From assembly GCF_003182095.1 (NCBI RefSeq), contig NZ_QGTJ01000004.1:292607-356606 (forward strand): a DNA stretch of 64,000 nucleotides, given 5' to 3'. Numbering within the stretch: position 1 is the first letter of the stretch; each line of letters begins with the position of its first letter. The position numbers and the translations under genes are program-made. Positions 38,503 through 46,222 of this stretch are shown piece after piece. Under the pieces are notes generated by a model, which was not told the origin of the DNA, ran no database searches, and saw only the letters and a program-made list of their open reading frames with translations. Source of the stretch: Plasticicumulans acidivorans. Its GTDB lineage: Bacteria; Pseudomonadota; Gammaproteobacteria; Competibacterales; Competibacteraceae.

Positions 38503-39423
38503 ATGTCGATGGCTGACCGTGATGGCGTGATCTGGCTGGATGGCGAACTGGTGCCGTGGCGCGAGGCCAAGGTCCACGTCCTCACCCACACGCTGCACTA
38601 CGGTCTCGGTGTCTTCGAAGGCGTGCGCGCCTACGAGACCGATCGCGGCACGGCGATCTTCCGTCTCGATGCCCACACCGATCGTCTGTTCAACTCGGCC
38701 AAGATCTTCAGCATGCCGATGCCGTTCGACAAGGCGACGCTGAGCGAGGCGCAGCGCACCGTGGTGCGCGAGAACAAGCTCAGCAGCTGCTATCTGCGGC
38801 CGATGTGCTTCTACGGCTCCGAGGGCATGGGCCTGCGCGCCGACAATCTCAAGGTGCACGTGATGGTCGCCGCCTGGCCGTGGGGTGCCTACCTCGGTGC
38901 CGAGGCGATGGAGCGCGGCATTCGCATCCGCGTGTCCTCGTTCACCCGCCATCACGTCAACATCACGATGACGCGCGCCAAGTCCAACGGCACCTACATC
39001 AACTCGATGCTGGCGCTGCAGGAAGCGCTGCGCGACGGCTACGACGAAGCGCTGCTGCTCGACCCGGAGGGCTACGTCGCCGAGGGTTCGGGCGAGAACT
39101 TCTTCATGGTCAAGAACGGCGTCATCTATACGCCGGAGCTGACCTCCTGCCTCGAAGGCATCACCCGCGACAGCATCATGCGCATCGCCCGCGAGCTCGG
39201 CTTCGAGCTGCGTGAAAAGCGCATCACCCGCGACGAGGTCTACATCGCCGACGAGGCCTTCTTCACCGGCACCGCCGCCGAGGTGACGCCGATCCGCGAA
39301 CTCGACGGCCGCACCATCGGCGAGGGCCGCCGCGGCCCGCTCACCGAGAAGCTGCAGAAGGCCTTCTTCGACGTCGTTCACGGCCGTAGCGAAGCGCATC
39401 TGGACTGGCTGGCGCTGGTCTGA
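38503..39423 (+). CDS. ilvE: Branched-chain amino acid aminotransferase
   Basis: PLP-dependent class IV aminotransferase of 306 residues that makes valine, leucine and isoleucine from their keto acids. The Schiff-base lysine is Lys160 (TRAKSNGTYINS), the same number as in E. coli IlvE. Other motifs are THTLHYGLGVFEGVRAY (28-44) and EGSGENFFMVK. ATG 38503 follows AGGAG at 38490; the open frame begins at 38440. It lies between the NYN-LOTUS gene and a small zinc-finger gene. glnE-ilvE next to LPS-core genes is also the order in Pseudomonas. Confidence 0.96.
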   Translation: MSMADRDGVIWLDGELVPWREAKVHVLTHTLHYGLGVFEGVRAYETDRGTAIFRLDAHTDRLFNSAKIFSMPMPFDKATLSEAQRTVVRENKLSSCYLRPMCFYGSEGMGLRADNLKVHVMVAAWPWGAYLGAEAMERGIRIRVSSFTRHHVNITMTRAKSNGTYINSMLALQEALRDGYDEALLLDPEGYVAEGSGENFFMVKNGVIYTPELTSCLEGITRDSIMRIARELGFELREKRITRDEVYIADEAFFTGTAAEVTPIRELDGRTIGEGRRGPLTEKLQKAFFDVVHGRSEAHLDWLALV

Positions 39424-39478
39424 TCCGCCCCGAGAACCGACACCCCTGATTTCGACCACCCGCACGGAGAGACCGCTC

Positions 39479-39664
39479 GTGAGCGCCCAGACCCAGGCCA
39501 ACGCCAAGAAGACCTACGAAGTCACCCGCAAGGATCTGCCGCTGTCCTGCCCGATGCCGGGCATGGCGATCTGGAACTCGCATCCGAAGGTCTACCTGGA
39601 GATCGAGGTCAAGGGTCACGCCAAGTGCCCGTACTGTGGCGCCGAGTACATCCTCAAGGACTGA
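39479..39664 (+). CDS. Small zinc-finger domain protein (zf-CHCC type)
   Basis: 61-residue protein starting at GTG 39479 after GGAGAG. A Cys-His-Cys-Cys set (LSCPMPG, NSH, KCPYCGAEY) matches the zf-CHCC domain of the mitochondrial complex I subunit NDUFS6 and its bacterial relatives. These are common next to ilvE in Gammaproteobacteria; their role is unknown. gmhA follows after four bases. Confidence 0.88.
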   Translation: MSAQTQANAKKTYEVTRKDLPLSCPMPGMAIWNSHPKVYLEIEVKGHAKCPYCGAEYILKD

Positions 39665-39668
39665 GGCC

Positions 39669-40238
39669 GTGGACTTCGCCGGCACACTGGCTGCGCACGC
39701 CGAGGTCATCGCCGGCCTGGCGGCGTTCGACGCGAGGCTGGAGCGTCTCATCGAACGCATGCGGGCGACGCTCGCTGCCGGCGGGCGCATTTTCTGGGCC
39801 GGCAACGGCGGCAGCGCCGCCGACTGCCAGCACCTCGCCGCCGAGCTGGTGGTGCGCTACCGGCTCAACCGCCGGGCGCTGGCCTCGATTGCGCTGACCA
39901 CCGATACCTCGATCCTTACCGCACACGCCAACGATTTCGGCTTCGAGACGGTCTTCGCCCGTCAGCTCGAAGCGCTGGGCCGGCCCGGCGATCTGCTGAT
40001 GGCGATTTCCACTTCCGGCACCAGCCCGAACATCCTCGCCGTGGCGCAGGCGGCGCGGTCGCTCGGTGTCTACTGCGTCGGCTGGACCGGTGCCAGCGGT
40101 GGCCGCCTCATCGAGCTGGCCGATGAGTGCCTGTGCGTGCCTTCGAACGTGACCGCGCGCATCCAGGAGGCCCATATCCTGATCGGCCACTGGTTGTGCG
40201 AACGGCTTGAGACGACGCTGGACACCTCCGCCGCATAG
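39669..40238 (+). CDS. gmhA: Sedoheptulose 7-phosphate isomerase (SIS domain)
   Basis: 189-residue SIS-domain protein with the GmhA hallmarks FWAGNGGSAADCQHLAAEL (substrate and zinc-site region), ISTSGTSPNILAVAQAA and QEAHILIGHWLCERLE. GmhA makes D-glycero-D-manno-heptose 7-phosphate, the first step of ADP-heptose synthesis for the LPS core. GTG 39669 gives VDFAGTLAAHAEV; upstream in-frame codons run through the zinc-finger gene. hldE, the next enzyme, lies 260 bases downstream. DiaA is an alternative SIS paralogue, but the heptose context favours GmhA. Confidence 0.85.
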   Translation: MDFAGTLAAHAEVIAGLAAFDARLERLIERMRATLAAGGRIFWAGNGGSAADCQHLAAELVVRYRLNRRALASIALTTDTSILTAHANDFGFETVFARQLEALGRPGDLLMAISTSGTSPNILAVAQAARSLGVYCVGWTGASGGRLIELADECLCVPSNVTARIQEAHILIGHWLCERLETTLDTSAA

Positions 40239-40312
40239 CGGGCCGTCGTGCCGCTCCGGCCATGGCTGGATTGGTTGTGGCCGTGATGAAGGCGCCGGGC
40301 CCGTCAGCGCCG

Positions 40313-40358
40313 GCCTGCCGATGCCATCGGCAGGCGGCCCGCACCACCTGGTGCGGGC
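40313..40358. repeat. Two back-to-back perfect hairpins between gmhA and hldE
   Basis: First hairpin: 40313-40322 with 40326-40335, ten perfect pairs and a three-base loop. Second hairpin: 40337-40346 with 40349-40358, ten perfect pairs and a two-base centre. They are separated by a single base and lack a T-tract. This may be a REP-like element, an RNA-processing site or a Rho-independent-like end. Confidence 0.7.
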
Positions 40359-40498
40359 GTCGAGCGCTTGGGCGTGAACTGTTCTGCACACCCGTCACGC
40401 AGTGCTGCGACGTTGCCGGCGGAGAGTGCCTATTCTCCAGCTGACGGTTTGCTGATTTCGCATCGCCTGAACCCCAACAGGCGGGAGGACCGTGTCGC

Positions 40499-41932
40499 AT
40501 GAACCGCCATATCAGCTTGCCTGATTTCACCCGGGCCCGAGTGCTGGTCGCCGGCGATCTGATGCTCGATCGCTACTGGAGCGGGGCGACGCGGCGCATC
40601 TCGCCGGAGGCGCCGGTGCCGGTGGTGCACGTCGCCGGCAGCGAGGACCGCCCGGGCGGCGCCGGCAATGTCGCCCTCAACATCGCCGCGCTCGGCGGCT
40701 GGGTCACCGTGCTCGGTCTGGTCGGTGCCGATGCCGCCGCCGCCGTGCTGCGCGAACATCTGGAGGCCGCCGGCGTCGGCTGCCGCTTCATCGAGGTGGA
40801 GGGCGCGGCGACGATCACCAAACTGCGCGTGCTCTCCCGCCACCAGCAGTTGCTGCGCCTCGATTTCGAGGATGGCTTTGCCGCTGCCGAGCCGGCCAGA
40901 CTCACCGAGGCGCTGGCCCGCGAGCTGCCCGGCGCCGGCATGCTGGTGCTGTCGGACTACGCCAAAGGCGCGCTGCAGGACGTCGCCCGGCTGATCGATG
41001 CCGCCCGTGTCGGCGGCGTGCCGGTGCTGGTCGATCCCAAGGGTGAGGATTTCCGTCGCTACCGCGGCGCCACGCTGCTGACGCCGAACGAAAGCGAATT
41101 CACCGCCGTCGTCGGCCCCTGGCGCGACGAGTCCGAGCTGGTGAGCAAGGCGCGCCGGCTGTGTGCCGACTGCGGTGTTGCCCAGCTGCTGATCACGCGC
41201 AGCGAGCGCGGCATGACGCTGGTCGACGCCGCCAGCGGTCTCGCCCAGCACATGCCGACGCGCGCCCGCGAGGTGTTCGACGTCACCGGCGCCGGCGATA
41301 CCGTCATTGCCACGCTGGCCGCGGCGCTGGCCGCCGGCATGCCGCTGGCCGATGCCGTACCGCTTGCCAACCTCGCCGCCGGCATCGCCGTCGGCAAACT
41401 CGGCACGGCGACCGTCAGCGTCGAGGAGCTCGCCGGCGCGCTGCTCCCCGAGCGCGTCGCCGCCGCTGGCATTGTCGATGTCGAGGCTCTGCTCGCTGAG
41501 CTGGCGATTGCGCGCGCACACGGCGAGCGCGTGGTGATGACCAACGGTTGCTTCGACCTGCTGCACGCCGGCCACGTGCATTACCTCACCGAGGCCGCGG
41601 CGCTCGGCGATCGCCTGGTCGTCGCCGTCAACGACGACGCTTCGGTGGCGCGGCTCAAAGGCGAGGAGCGGCCGATCAATCCGCTGATCGACCGCATGCA
41701 GGTGCTCGCGGCGCTGCGTGCCGTCGACTGGGTGGTGTCGTTCGCCGAAGACACGCCGCGCGAGCTGATCGCCCGTGTGCTGCCCGACGTGCTGGTCAAG
41801 GGCGGCGACTACCGTCCCGAGGAGATCGCCGGCGCCGCCGAGGTGCTCGCCAACGGCGGCGAGGTCTGCGTACTCGGCTATCTCGACGGTCATTCGACGA
41901 CGGCGACGGTGGCGAGGATCCGCTGCAGCTGA
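40499..41932 (+). CDS. hldE: Bifunctional heptose 7-phosphate kinase / heptose 1-phosphate adenylyltransferase
   Basis: HldE supplies two steps of ADP-L-glycero-D-manno-heptose synthesis. The 477-residue protein, the same length as in E. coli, has an N-terminal ribokinase-type domain ([32 protein letters not shown] near residue 262) and a C-terminal nucleotidyltransferase domain ([16 protein letters not shown] near residue 347). The ATG at 40499 follows GGGAGGA. With gmhA upstream and gmhB at 62182 it gives the ADP-heptose genes at both ends of the surface-glycan region. Confidence 0.96.
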   Translation: MNRHISLPDFTRARVLVAGDLMLDRYWSGATRRISPEAPVPVVHVAGSEDRPGGAGNVALNIAALGGWVTVLGLVGADAAAAVLREHLEAAGVGCRFIEVEGAATITKLRVLSRHQQLLRLDFEDGFAAAEPARLTEALARELPGAGMLVLSDYAKGALQDVARLIDAARVGGVPVLVDPKGEDFRRYRGATLLTPNESEFTAVVGPWRDESELVSKARRLCADCGVAQLLITRSERGMTLVDAASGLAQHMPTRAREVFDVTGAGDTVIATLAAALAAGMPLADAVPLANLAAGIAVGKLGTATVSVEELAGALLPERVAAAGIVDVEALLAELAIARAHGERVVMTNGCFDLLHAGHVHYLTEAAALGDRLVVAVNDDASVARLKGEERPINPLIDRMQVLAALRAVDWVVSFAEDTPRELIARVLPDVLVKGGDYRPEEIAGAAEVLANGGEVCVLGYLDGHSTTATVARIRCS

Positions 41933-41951
41933 ACGGCAGGGCGCCGCGCCC

Positions 41952-42653
41952 ATGCAACGTTACCGCGGGCCTCGCCGGGCACAGATGTCCTTCACCGGCC
42001 TGTTGCTGCGGGCGCTGATCGTCGTCGCGGCCGGCAGCGGGTTCTGGCTCGCCCGTGAGCGTTTGCCCGAAGTGCTGGCGCGACTGATGCCGGCCGCGCC
42101 GTTGCCGTTCTCCGTCGCGCCGCCGGCGAGTAACAGCCCGGCCATGGGGCCGGCGCCGTCGGCAAGCATTGCACCGACAGCGCGCGATAACGACATCGCG
42201 ACCGTGCCGCCTGCCGTGCCCGCCCGGCGTCATGACGAAGTGCTGGCGCGCCTCGTCGACACCTGCACCTACTGGCAGCGCGAGGCGGCCGTGCAGCGGA
42301 ATGCTGCGGTGTTCCGTGACGAGGCCTGCTAGCAGGCGCGCCGCTATGCCAGCGAAACCGGCATCCGCCTGGCGCTGCCGCCGGCCCCGGCGCGTGGCGA
42401 TGCCCGCGTGGTCTGGTCGGCCCCGGCGCCGGGCACGGCGGCCCCTGCGGTCTACATCGACGACTGCAGCCGCATGGGCCCCGGCAGCATCGCCTACCGC
42501 GAATGCCGCGGACGCGAGCATCAGCGTCTGGTCGACGGGTGCCGCACCTTGCGTCGCAGCAGCGACCGCCAGCAGGGCGAGGCGTTCGTGCGCCAGTCGG
42601 CGCTGCGCGACGAGGTCTGCCTCGCCGCCGATCACTACCGGGTGATGCGCTGA
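41952..42653 (+). pseudogene. Small membrane-anchored protein interrupted by an in-frame amber codon
   Basis: One reading frame runs from ATG 41952 to TGA 42651-42653 but contains TAG at 42330-42332. The first part (126 residues) has a membrane anchor (LLLRALIVVAAGSGFWLA, about residues 17-34), a Pro/Ala-rich linker and a Cys-containing segment ending FRDEAC. After the TAG the same frame continues for 106 codons with the same codon bias and more cysteines (DDCSRMGPG, YRECRGRE, VDGCRTL, DEVCLAAD). A single C-to-T change at 42330 (CAG to TAG) would explain it. No family is recognised. It lies 19 bases after hldE and may be a sequencing error, a recent pseudogene or a readthrough gene. Confidence 0.75.
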
Positions 42654-42878
42654 ACCGCTGCGGTCTGCCCGGTGGCGGCTCCCGTTTCCCGCGCCTGATG
42701 ACGATTTTTACCGCGGACACAACGCCCGCCCGTCGCGGTAAGTCTGGTGTAAGCGAGTGCGGCCAGCATGCCGCGGCCGATCCGCATGCCCGTCGAGGCG
42801 GTCGCGGACGGCGGCGGAGTGCCGTGGCGCGGCGGTTGACTCCGGCCCGTGCCCTGCGCGTGCGGAGTCGCTGCCTCC
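42654..42878. other. Spacer between the interrupted gene and glycosyltransferase A
   Basis: 225 bases without a supportable gene. It is G+C-rich with several short inverted CCGCG/CGCGG pieces; no clear promoter pair or terminator was seen. Confidence 0.4.
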
Positions 42879-43979
42879 ATGTCTGTGCTTCGTCTGTCGA
42901 TGATCGTCGCCTCGCTGGCGCGCGGCGGCATCGGGCGTACCGTGGTCACGCTGGCCAACGGGCTGGCGGCCAGCGGCGTGCTGGTCGATCTGCTGGTCGC
43001 CGATGGCGACAGCCCCTACATGAACATGCTGACCGATGGCGTGCAGATCCTGCCGATTCCGACCACGCACCTGCTGTTCGGCCTGCCGACCTTGGTGCGC
43101 TACCTGCGCCGGGTGCGACCGCAGGCGCTGCTGACGCACATCGAGCGCATCGACGCGCTGGCGCTGCGCGCGCGGGCGCTGTCCGGTGTGCGCGTGCCGG
43201 TGTTCTCGACACTGCACACGCACCTCGGCCGTTTTCTCGGCCAGCTGAAGCCGGCCAAGCGCGAAGCGCACCTGAAGCTGATGCGCCTGGCCTATCCGCG
43301 CAATGACGGTCTGATCTCGGTTTCGGCGCCGGTGGCCGAGGATGCCGCCGCGCTGCTCGGCCTGCCGAGCTCACGCTTCGACGTCATTCACAACCCGATC
43401 GCCAGCGCGAGCCTGCAGGCGCGCGCCGGCGAAGACCCCGGCCATCCGTGGCTGGCCGCCGGCGAGCCGCCGGTGCTGCTGGCGGTTGGCCGGCTGGAGA
43501 CGGTCAAGGATTTTCCGACCTTGCTCGACGCTCACGCCCGGCTGCGCCGCGACCGTCCCTGTCGGCTGCTGATCCTCGGCGAAGGCTCGCAGCGGCGGGC
43601 GCTGCAGGCGCAGGCCGAGCGCCTCGGCACCGCGGCGGACGTGCAGCTGCCGGGCTTCGTCGCCAATCCCTACGCCTACATGAGCCGCGCGGCGGTGCTG
43701 GTGTCGAGTTCGTTGTGGGAAGGCTTCGGCAACGTGCTGGTCGAGGCGATGGCCTGCGGCACGCCGGTGGTGGCCACAGACTGCCCGGGCGGCCCGGCCG
43801 GCATCCTCGAAAACGGCCGCCACGGCCGGCTGGTCGCGGTCGGTGATGCGCGGGCACTGGCCGATGCGGTCACCGACACGCTGGCCGCACCGCTGCCGGC
43901 CGCCCAGCTGCAGGCCGCCGCCGCCCGCTACGACGTTGCCCGCAGCGTCGCCCACTACCGCAGCCGGCTCGGGTTGTGA
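42879..43979 (+). CDS. Glycosyltransferase A (GT4-type)
   Basis: 366-residue GT-B fold enzyme of the GT4 family, likely adding one sugar to the LPS core or another surface glycan. The N-terminal Rossmann domain starts MSVLRLSMIVASLARGGIGRT; the C-terminal donor domain has AVGRLETVKDFPTLLDA, LLILGEGS and the E-x7-E-type catalytic region SSLWEGFGNVLVEAMACGTPVV. It is most like A' (52687), with which it shares YPRNDGLI (about residues 142-149), not seen in the other copies here. Start ATG 42879. The downstream copy B begins in its stop codon (GTGA). The donor and acceptor are unknown. Confidence 0.85.
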   Translation: MSVLRLSMIVASLARGGIGRTVVTLANGLAASGVLVDLLVADGDSPYMNMLTDGVQILPIPTTHLLFGLPTLVRYLRRVRPQALLTHIERIDALALRARALSGVRVPVFSTLHTHLGRFLGQLKPAKREAHLKLMRLAYPRNDGLISVSAPVAEDAAALLGLPSSRFDVIHNPIASASLQARAGEDPGHPWLAAGEPPVLLAVGRLETVKDFPTLLDAHARLRRDRPCRLLILGEGSQRRALQAQAERLGTAADVQLPGFVANPYAYMSRAAVLVSSSLWEGFGNVLVEAMACGTPVVATDCPGGPAGILENGRHGRLVAVGDARALADAVTDTLAAPLPAAQLQAAAARYDVARSVAHYRSRLGL

Positions 43980-45127
43980 GCGGGGCGGCCGCGATGGGTT
44001 ATCGGCTCGAACGCATCGCTATCCTGCTGACCTCCTTCGGTGATGGCGGCGTCGAGCGCATGCTGGTCAATCTCGCCCGCGGCTTCGCCGGGCACGGCAT
44101 CGGCGTCGATTTCTACGTGCGCGAGCGTGCGCGGCCGTACCTCGACCAGCTCGGTGACGGCGTGCGCCTGATCGAACTCGGCGGTGACGGCGCCGGGCTT
44201 GGCCGCGCGCTGCTCAGTGCGCTGCAGCAGCAGCGGCCGGACGTGCTGATGTCGGCCAAGGGCGGGGACGACGAGCTGGCGATCGCCGCGCGGCGGGCGC
44301 TCGGCGCGCCGCCGCGGCTGTTCCTGCGCTGCGGTACCAATATTCCCGGCCGGCTGACGGCGCGGCGCGCCAATCCGCTGCGCCGCTGGCTGGCCTATCG
44401 CGGCATCCGCGCGGTGTTCGGCCAGGCCGACGGCATCATCTGCGTTTCGCAGGGGGTGGCCGACGATCTGGCGCCGGTGATCCGCTGGCCGCGCTCGCGC
44501 CTGCACGTGCTGCCGAATCCGGTGCTGACGCCGCAGCTCGAACGGCAGGCGGCCGAAGTACCGCTGCATCCGTGGTTCCACGACGGCGGCGCACCGGTGC
44601 TGATCGGCATCGGCGGCCTGCGCCAGCAGAAAAACTTCGCGCTGCTGCTGCGCGCCTTCGCCCGCGTGCGGGCGCAGCGGCCCTGTCGCCTGCTGATCCT
44701 CGGCGAAGGCCGCCTGCGCGAGGATCTGCTGGCGCTGGCGGCGCGCCTCGGCATCGCCGGCGAGGTCGATCTGCCCGGTTTCGTCGACAATCCGTATGCC
44801 TGCCTGGCCCGCGCCGCGCTGTTCGTGCTGTCGTCGAGCTGGGAGGGCACCGCCAATGCGCTGATCGAGGCGCTGGCGGTCGGCACGCCGGCGGTGGCGA
44901 CGGACTGCCCGTCCGGGCCGCGCGAAATCCTCGCCGGCGGTCGCTACGGACCGCTGGTGCCGGTCGGCGACGAGGCGGCGCTGACGGCGGCGATGCTGAT
45001 GCGTCTGGCGCAGCCGCGCGACAGCGAACGCCTGCGTGCCACGGTGCGCGAGCGTTACTCCGAGGCCGCCAGCGTGCGCGCCTACCTCGACGCCTTCGCC
45101 GCCGGCTGCGGCGTTCAGTCGAGCTGA
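43976..45127 (+). CDS. Glycosyltransferase B (GT4-type)
   Basis: 383-residue GT4-type enzyme. Features: TSFGDGGVERMLVNLARGF near the N-terminus, LMSAKGGDDELAIAARRA, FLRCGTN, NPLRRWLAYRGIRAVFGQADGIICVS, and the donor-site ALAVGTPAVATDCPSGPREIL. The block around LMSAKG, FLRCG and NPLRRW is shared only with B' (51557). GTG 43976 overlaps the stop of A; ATG 43994 is an alternative. Its end overlaps the convergent deacetylase by 13 bases. The sugar specificity is unknown. Confidence 0.83.
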   Translation: MSGAAAMGYRLERIAILLTSFGDGGVERMLVNLARGFAGHGIGVDFYVRERARPYLDQLGDGVRLIELGGDGAGLGRALLSALQQQRPDVLMSAKGGDDELAIAARRALGAPPRLFLRCGTNIPGRLTARRANPLRRWLAYRGIRAVFGQADGIICVSQGVADDLAPVIRWPRSRLHVLPNPVLTPQLERQAAEVPLHPWFHDGGAPVLIGIGGLRQQKNFALLLRAFARVRAQRPCRLLILGEGRLREDLLALAARLGIAGEVDLPGFVDNPYACLARAALFVLSSSWEGTANALIEALAVGTPAVATDCPSGPREILAGGRYGPLVPVGDEAALTAAMLMRLAQPRDSERLRATVRERYSEAASVRAYLDAFAAGCGVQSS

Positions 45128-45993
45128 TCGAAGCGGATCAGCTCGATGTCGGCGGCCTGCAGGCGGGCGCGCACCGCCGCGTCGGTGAGCAGGCGACGGT
45201 CGCTGGCGCGCATCGCCACGGTGCGCGGCGACTCGTCGATGTCGCTGTGTTCCGGGCCGGGATGAAAGCCGAGTTCCACGCTGCCGGTGGGCAGGCAGTC
45301 GAGCAGGCGCAGCAGGCGCGCCACTGAGTCGCGCTCGCGTGGCAGCACCCGCGTGAACGAGGCTTTGTATTGCGGCGTGCGCACGCCGTAGCGCGCGAGC
45401 ACTGCCCGTGCCGCGCGCTGCCAGAGGCTTTCCGGCAGCAGGCGCAGATTCTTCGACAGACGATGCAGCGCCTGGCCGCTGCCCGGCGTGGCGCGGAACG
45501 GCCCGTAGTTGCTGCGCGCGGCGCGGATGCCGTGGCGGCGTGCGCTGTGCGCCAGCGCCCACAGCGCCAGCGGCAGATTGGCGATGTGCTGGTGGCTGTC
45601 GAGGTGCGTCGGCGTCACGCCGAGCGCGCGCGCCTGCTCGATCTGCGCATCGAACTCGCGCAGCAGCTGCGCCCGCAGCGCCGCCGTGCCGCAACCGCGC
45701 AGCTTCGGCGCCAGCTGCGCGCGGTCGAGGAAGCGGCCGTCGGCAGCGAGCAGATCCGGCAGCGCCGCCGGCGCGCTGAGCGGCGCGCCGAGCGTCAGGT
45801 TCAGATGCACACCGATCCCCAGCCGTGGCCAGTCGCGCGCCTGCGCCACGGCATCGGCCGCCGCCGGCATATTGCTCATCAGCGTGGTGCTGCTGATCAC
45901 CCCGGCCGCGTGCGCCTGCAGAATCGCGGCACTGATGCCGGGGCTCAGGCCAAAGTCATCGGCATTGCAGATCAGGCGGGTGCGGGCGGGCAT
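45115..45993 (-). CDS. YdjC/ChbG/HpnK family carbohydrate deacetylase
   Basis: 292-residue metal-dependent deacetylase-like protein. The metal and catalytic motifs are LICNADDFGLSPGIS near the N-terminus and THLDSHQHIANLPLAL (about residue 130), with FHPG near residue 245. Family members remove acetyl groups from chitooligosaccharides or hopanoid GlcNAc; within an LPS region a glycan intermediate is likely. ATG 45993 gives MPARTRLICNADDFG; the longer frame to 46131 has no similarity. It is convergent with glycosyltransferase B and divergent from the pentapeptide gene. Confidence 0.86.
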   Translation of the reverse strand: MPARTRLICNADDFGLSPGISAAILQAHAAGVISSTTLMSNMPAAADAVAQARDWPRLGIGVHLNLTLGAPLSAPAALPDLLAADGRFLDRAQLAPKLRGCGTAALRAQLLREFDAQIEQARALGVTPTHLDSHQHIANLPLALWALAHSARRHGIRAARSNYGPFRATPGSGQALHRLSKNLRLLPESLWQRAARAVLARYGVRTPQYKASFTRVLPRERDSVARLLRLLDCLPTGSVELGFHPGPEHSDIDESPRTVAMRASDRRLLTDAAVRARLQAADIELIRFDQLD

Positions 45994-46222
45994 GGGGGCT
46001 CTCTGCGGCGCGATCGGAGGCGCGGCCGCCAGTGTGCGCTTCGGCAGTGCGCTGTGGCAGCGTCCGTTGCGCGGCGGTTTTAACGCCAGCGCAGGGCGGT
46101 CGGTGGCGGGCGGAGCAGGCTTGTCATGCACGGCATTTGCTCAAGTGAGGATGCGCATAGACCGCACCCCGCGGGCTTGGGTATGACTCGCCGGTCATCG
46201 AATCGGTTTATGAGGTGGCTGC
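45994..46222. other. Divergent spacer before the pentapeptide gene
   Basis: 229 bases without a supportable gene. It must hold the divergent promoters of the deacetylase and the pentapeptide gene. A weak TTGCTC followed 17 bases on by TAGACC (about 46138-46166) is the only candidate noticed for the plus strand. Confidence 0.35.
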
